Assembly: GCA_902520195.1 (NCBI GenBank)
Contig: CABYND010000005.1
Location: forward strand, 40,096 to 104,095
Direction of reading: 5' to 3'
Length of the DNA stretch: 64,000 nt
Source: Halieaceae bacterium
GTDB lineage: Bacteria > Pseudomonadota > Gammaproteobacteria > Pseudomonadales > Halieaceae
Of this stretch, positions 60,739 through 64,000 are shown piece after piece (position 1 is the first letter of the stretch; each line of letters starts with the position of its first letter). The translations under genes and the position numbers were made by a program. Under the pieces are notes generated by a model. The model searched no databases. It saw only the letters and a program-made list of their open reading frames with translations, and had not been told where the DNA came from.

Positions 60739-62412
60739 ATGTATCAACAGTATTTCGGACTCGCTGAGGCTCCCTTTTCGATTGCGGTGAATCCCCGCTA
60801 CTTATTTATGAGTGTGCGACATCGAGACGCGCTTGCGCATCTGTTGTACGGCGTAGGCAGTGGCGGTGGATTTATCCTGCTGACAGGCGAGGTGGGTACT
60901 GGTAAGACCACGCTCAACCGATGCCTGCTTGAGCAATTACCGCCCAATACCGACATTGCAATCGTGCTGAATCCCGCACTCAGCGCTGCCGAGCTACTGG
61001 CAACTGTCTGTGACGAATTTCAAATTGACTATCCCATTGGCACAAACAGTCTCAAGGTACTGACTGATGCGTTACACCAATTCTTGCTGCGCAATCATCA
61101 GTCTGATCGCCGCACGGTATTGATGATTGACGAGGCGCAGCACCTGGGCTTTGAGGTGTTGGAGCAAATCCGTCTGCTCACCAACCTCGAGACCGACGAG
61201 AAGAAGCTGCTGCAAATCATCCTCACCGGTCAGCCCGAGCTGACCAGTATGCTGGCGCGGCCAGAGCTCAGGCAGCTCAATCAGCGCATCACGGCGCGCT
61301 TTGATTTGACGCCTCTCGACGAGCAGGAGACGCGTACTTATGTCCGCCATCGTCTGCAGGTAGCGGGTCTCAGTGACGATCGGGAAATCTTCAATGGTGC
61401 GGCGCTCCGTCAGATCTTCAGGTTGAGTGGAGGTGTGCCGAGGGTCATTAATCTGTTGTGTGACCGGGCAATGATGGGCGCCTATGGCCGGGATCAGGCC
61501 ACCGTGTCCCCGAATCTTATCGCAGAGGCGGCCAAGGAGACATTTGGCGCGCAGGGCGCTCTGGCCTTGGCGAGTGCTGCGCCATGGGTGAGCCGGGCGA
61601 CAGTTCGGGGTGCAGTGTTTGGGCTGCTGGTCGCTGCTGTGGTGGCGGCATTTTTCTTGTCGGTCGGGCAGACCGAGCGCCCGGTGGTAGATAGTATGGT
61701 GCACCCTCCGGCGATGGATTCGACTGGCCAGCAGGTGCCGACTGAGAGCCCAAAGCCTGCTGCGACGTCAATGGCGCCGATCGTCAGGGGTGATTCATGG
61801 ATCCTTAATCAGGCAGAGGCCGATCTGGCGCTGTGGTCATCGTGGTCCGGGCAAACTCTGTTCCGAGATCTCTGCGAGCAGGCGCCGAATTCTGGCCTGC
61901 AGTGTGCGCGGAGCGACGCTGATACCTGGAACGCCGTGCTTGCTAATAACCGGCCCGCGGTGCTCGATATCAGGCAGCCTGATGGATTTGCCGGCAACGT
62001 GTTGCTGCTCAGCATGAGCGACGCCGTGGCGCGCTTGAGCGTGGGTCAGGGTGTCTGCGAGATGCCATTGGCGTCACTCGCACTGTATTGGCGAGGCGGA
62101 TTCAGATACCTCTGGAAAAGCCCTCCGGGTTGGGTCGGACCTCTGGTGGAGGGCGATCAAGGGTCCGTTGTGACGCAGATTGTGGCGGATTTCTCTCGTC
62201 TGGATGGGTTGCCCCCACCGCCACTTGATGTGTTCACCCCCGCGCTAACCGAGCGGGTGAGACAGTTTCAGCAATCTGCGGGGCTAAATGTAGACGGGGT
62301 GATTGGGGTCCAGACACTGCAGGCGCTGAATGACGCGCTGGGTGTCAGCCCCACGTTAGCCATGACCGCAGGGAGGGATCAGTCAGTCGAGGAGGTGCTC
62401 GCATGTCTTTGA
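60739..62412 (+). CDS. ExeA/GspA-like AAA ATPase with peptidoglycan-binding domain
   Basis: This 557-residue protein has an N-terminal AAA ATPase (Walker A LTGEVGTGKTT at about 49-59, Walker B VLMIDEAQHLG), one transmembrane helix (GAVFGLLVAAVVAAFFLSVG near 293-312), a periplasmic part, and a C-terminal PG_binding_1 repeat (TERVRQFQQSAGLNVDGVIGVQTLQALND). This matches ExeA, which with ExeB helps place the type II secretion secretin in the cell wall. Its stop overlaps the gspB-like start by 10 nt. The secretion genes themselves are outside the window. Confidence 0.9.
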   Translation: MYQQYFGLAEAPFSIAVNPRYLFMSVRHRDALAHLLYGVGSGGGFILLTGEVGTGKTTLNRCLLEQLPPNTDIAIVLNPALSAAELLATVCDEFQIDYPIGTNSLKVLTDALHQFLLRNHQSDRRTVLMIDEAQHLGFEVLEQIRLLTNLETDEKKLLQIILTGQPELTSMLARPELRQLNQRITARFDLTPLDEQETRTYVRHRLQVAGLSDDREIFNGAALRQIFRLSGGVPRVINLLCDRAMMGAYGRDQATVSPNLIAEAAKETFGAQGALALASAAPWVSRATVRGAVFGLLVAAVVAAFFLSVGQTERPVVDSMVHPPAMDSTGQQVPTESPKPAATSMAPIVRGDSWILNQAEADLALWSSWSGQTLFRDLCEQAPNSGLQCARSDADTWNAVLANNRPAVLDIRQPDGFAGNVLLLSMSDAVARLSVGQGVCEMPLASLALYWRGGFRYLWKSPPGWVGPLVEGDQGSVVTQIVADFSRLDGLPPPPLDVFTPALTERVRQFQQSAGLNVDGVIGVQTLQALNDALGVSPTLAMTAGRDQSVEEVLACL

Positions 62413-63302
62413 TCCTCGACGCATTGCGGCGATCAGAGAATGGAAGTGCTGCTACCAGTGCGCATCCTTCCCTGCCCAAGCATCACAGTGGCGGAATGGA
62501 GAAGAAATGTCTGGGAATCGGCTTTGTAGTCTTTGCCGGGCTGGGCATTGCCGCCGGTTGGATGATGCGAGGCGACTCAACGGATCTCGTGAAGACAGAG
62601 CCGATTGCATCATCAGTATCCCGTTCGCTGTCATCGGGTGATGGCGGCGCCTCGCTAAAACCGCCGCGCGCTGGAGCTGGCCCTTCTGCGCGCGGCGCTG
62701 AGTTATTAGCTTCCGCTCCGCCGGCATCGACAACAGGCGCATCAGGAGCAGCGCCGACGCAAGATAACGGCACCGCCGATGCGGCTGAGGCAGACAATGA
62801 GCGCATTGCGGCGCTCCACCAGCAAATGTGGTCGGATGCAGCCTCCCTCTCTGAAGGCGAGGGGATTGGATCCGATCAAAATGGTGCGCCGAACCCGGCC
62901 GCGGAAAAGCCGGATGAGCCCGCACGGTCTGAAGAGGTATCCGCTGCTGCTTCGTCGAGTGCGCCCTCTGACGCGCCTTCGATCGCACCGCCGATCGATT
63001 TGGTCGCGGCGATCGAGCGCGCCGCGCGCGAGGTGGGTGAGCCGAATCTAGTTCCTCACCCGACAGTGCTATTAGAAAACCTGTCGCAGCAGCAGAAAGA
63101 CGAGATCCCTACGATCGTCTACCGCGAACATGTTTATGCCGAGGGTGCTGCGCCGTCGGTCGAGCTCAACGGCCAGCGTTTGAGACCAGGTCAACGGGCG
63201 GGTGCGATCACGGTGGAAGATATCTTGGTAGACAGCGTCATTTTGCGGGTGAACGGGGTGTCGTTCAGGCTGCGGGCGCTGAATACCTGGGTGAATCTGT
63301 AA
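62403..63302 (+). CDS. GspB/ExeB-like type II secretion assembly protein
   Basis: This 299-residue protein has a short cytoplasmic N-terminus (MSLILDALRRSEN, the usual start of this family), one transmembrane helix (CLGIGFVVFAGLGIAAGWMM at about 36-55), a long Ala/Pro/Ser-rich linker and the C-terminal GspB domain with TIVYREHVYAEGA, VELNGQRLRPGQRAG and DSVILRVNGVSFRLRAL. It partners ExeA in building the secretin complex. Its start lies 10 nt inside the exeA-like gene, so the two are coupled. The linker is low-complexity. Confidence 0.9.
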   Translation: MSLILDALRRSENGSAATSAHPSLPKHHSGGMEKKCLGIGFVVFAGLGIAAGWMMRGDSTDLVKTEPIASSVSRSLSSGDGGASLKPPRAGAGPSARGAELLASAPPASTTGASGAAPTQDNGTADAAEADNERIAALHQQMWSDAASLSEGEGIGSDQNGAPNPAAEKPDEPARSEEVSAAASSSAPSDAPSIAPPIDLVAAIERAAREVGEPNLVPHPTVLLENLSQQQKDEIPTIVYREHVYAEGAAPSVELNGQRLRPGQRAGAITVEDILVDSVILRVNGVSFRLRALNTWVNL

Positions 63303-63400
63303 AGCCGAGGCTGTGGTGAGGCCCGAGAGGTCCGCAATCGAAACGCAGTGCGTGCGACGGTTATCCCACTAACTCGACTGATTCAGTCGCTGCGCTGCGC

Positions 63401-64000
63401 TCACTCACTGTTGATTTCTCGAGTGCCGAATAGAAACGCACTCATGGCATCGTGCACCTCACGCTGCCTGAGGAATGGGCTCAGCCATGGGTCGGCGACG
63501 TCGTTGGCAAACAGCGGTACGTTGGCACCGGTGTGCTCCTCACTGAAACCATTGTTGGTCGCGTAGTTGATGCGCATCATGCTGCCCTCGGGGGTCGCAA
63601 TGCGTGCCGTAAGCCCCGGCGAATAGATAGGGATCGGATAATTCGAATAAAGACTGGGCTCGGGCAGGATCTGCGCGGCCTGAGCATGGTCCGCTGTGAC
63701 GAGGATCGCGGTATCCGGATGCTGTGCTGCGAATGAGAGCGCCAGCGCGAGAGACTCTTCAAGTTGCTCAATCTCGCCAATTGAACCGCAGGGATTACGC
63801 TTGTGGGATTCTTTGTCGATCGAGGCCGACTCGATCATCAAAAAGAAGCCACGATCGTTGTCCCAGGACAGATGTCGCAGTGCCAGGTCCGTCATGCTCG
63901 CCAGAGAGGGCGTTCCCTCATAGTCAGGGTTGGGCTCACAAGACATCGGCTCGGGTTCCTCAGTGTCGCCGAGGTAATCCGATAGATGATGTAGCCAGCT
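63401..64000 (-). CDS. Alkaline phosphatase (PhoA family), C-terminal part, cut by window edge
   Basis: The frame enters from the right edge and ends at 63401, giving about 199 C-terminal residues. FFLMIESASIDKESHKRNPCGSIGEIEQLEESL and ILVTADHAQAAQILP, in separate pieces, match the metal- and phosphate-site segments of the PhoA type (E. coli VEGASIDKQDHAANP, VTADHAHASQI). GFSEEHTGANVPLFANDV carries the last metal-binding His (HTG). It releases phosphate from esters, usually in the periplasm under phosphate limitation. The N-terminus, signal and nucleophile Ser are outside the window, so regulation cannot be judged. Confidence 0.86.
   Translation of the reverse strand, partial: SWLHHLSDYLGDTEEPEPMSCEPNPDYEGTPSLASMTDLALRHLSWDNDRGFFLMIESASIDKESHKRNPCGSIGEIEQLEESLALALSFAAQHPDTAILVTADHAQAAQILPEPSLYSNYPIPIYSPGLTARIATPEGSMMRINYATNNGFSEEHTGANVPLFANDVADPWLSPFLRQREVHDAMSAFLFGTREINSE

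Overview
This 64 kb window looks like a chromosome segment of a marine heterotrophic gammaproteobacterium, probably of the OM60/NOR5 (Halieaceae) type. That placement is inference. It rests on three TonB-dependent receptors (TBDRs), a DmdA-like demethylase, an ExeA/GspB pair, a PhoA-type phosphatase and a gammaproteobacterial-style recA-recX. I saw no rRNA, tRNA, CRISPR array, insertion sequence or phage gene. Both ends cut through genes: xdhA on the left and an alkaline phosphatase on the right.

Region 1 (1-15.3 kb, visibly more AT-rich than the rest) is a purine-utilisation island. On the minus strand it holds xdhA (partial), an AzgA-type purine permease, 8-oxoguanine deaminase, an NCS2 xanthine/urate-type permease, a DUF985 cupin and a large TBDR. 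Divergent from these are a NUP-family lipoprotein, a secreted adenosine deaminase and a purine-type phosphoribosyltransferase, followed by a second TBDR on the minus strand. The intergenic regions at 8.2-8.75 kb and 14.7-14.9 kb carry near-perfect sigma-54 (-24/-12) promoters with NtrC-like dyads 100-220 bp upstream. Purine scavenging is therefore probably under nitrogen control. The proposed flow is outer-membrane uptake, then deamination and glycosidic cleavage of nucleosides outside the cytoplasm, then base import, then deamination and oxidation to xanthine/urate, with salvage through the phosphoribosyltransferase.

Region 2 (15.4-35.7 kb) holds mixed metabolic and catabolic genes. In order these are a spinster-type MFS porter, Nudix and NAD-binding proteins, a di-iron fatty acid hydroxylase family protein, a MOSC protein, an aldehyde dehydrogenase, a DmdA-like tetrahydrofolate methyltransferase, an iron alcohol dehydrogenase, a sodium:solute symporter with a 39-residue overlapping membrane peptide, an amidase, a cupin, a ThuA-like protein, a Rieske oxygenase, a third TBDR, an AraC regulator, a glyoxalase I and a bicupin.

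Region 3 (35.7-50.9 kb) is dominated by a tightly packed minus-strand catabolic operon: two paralogous cytochromes P450, a GntR regulator, an amidohydrolase, SDR, ThuA, SDR, [2Fe-2S] ferredoxin, an ACMSD-like amidohydrolase and an MFS porter. Most junctions are 4-8 nt overlaps. Divergent from it is an IorAB-like molybdenum hydroxylase with a Dabb protein, then a cytochrome c-PQQ lipoprotein and a YCII-like gene. Both P450s lack the usual acid-alcohol pair of the I helix. The substrate is unknown to me, and this is the best candidate for an undescribed catabolic system.

Region 4 (51-64 kb) is housekeeping-like: an SDR, recA with an upstream LexA-type box, recX, a DUF3014 protein, a periplasmic oligoendopeptidase F, a flavin reductase, a DCC protein, a TlpA thioredoxin, HMG-CoA reductase, nitronate monooxygenase, ExeA/GspB and the alkaline phosphatase.
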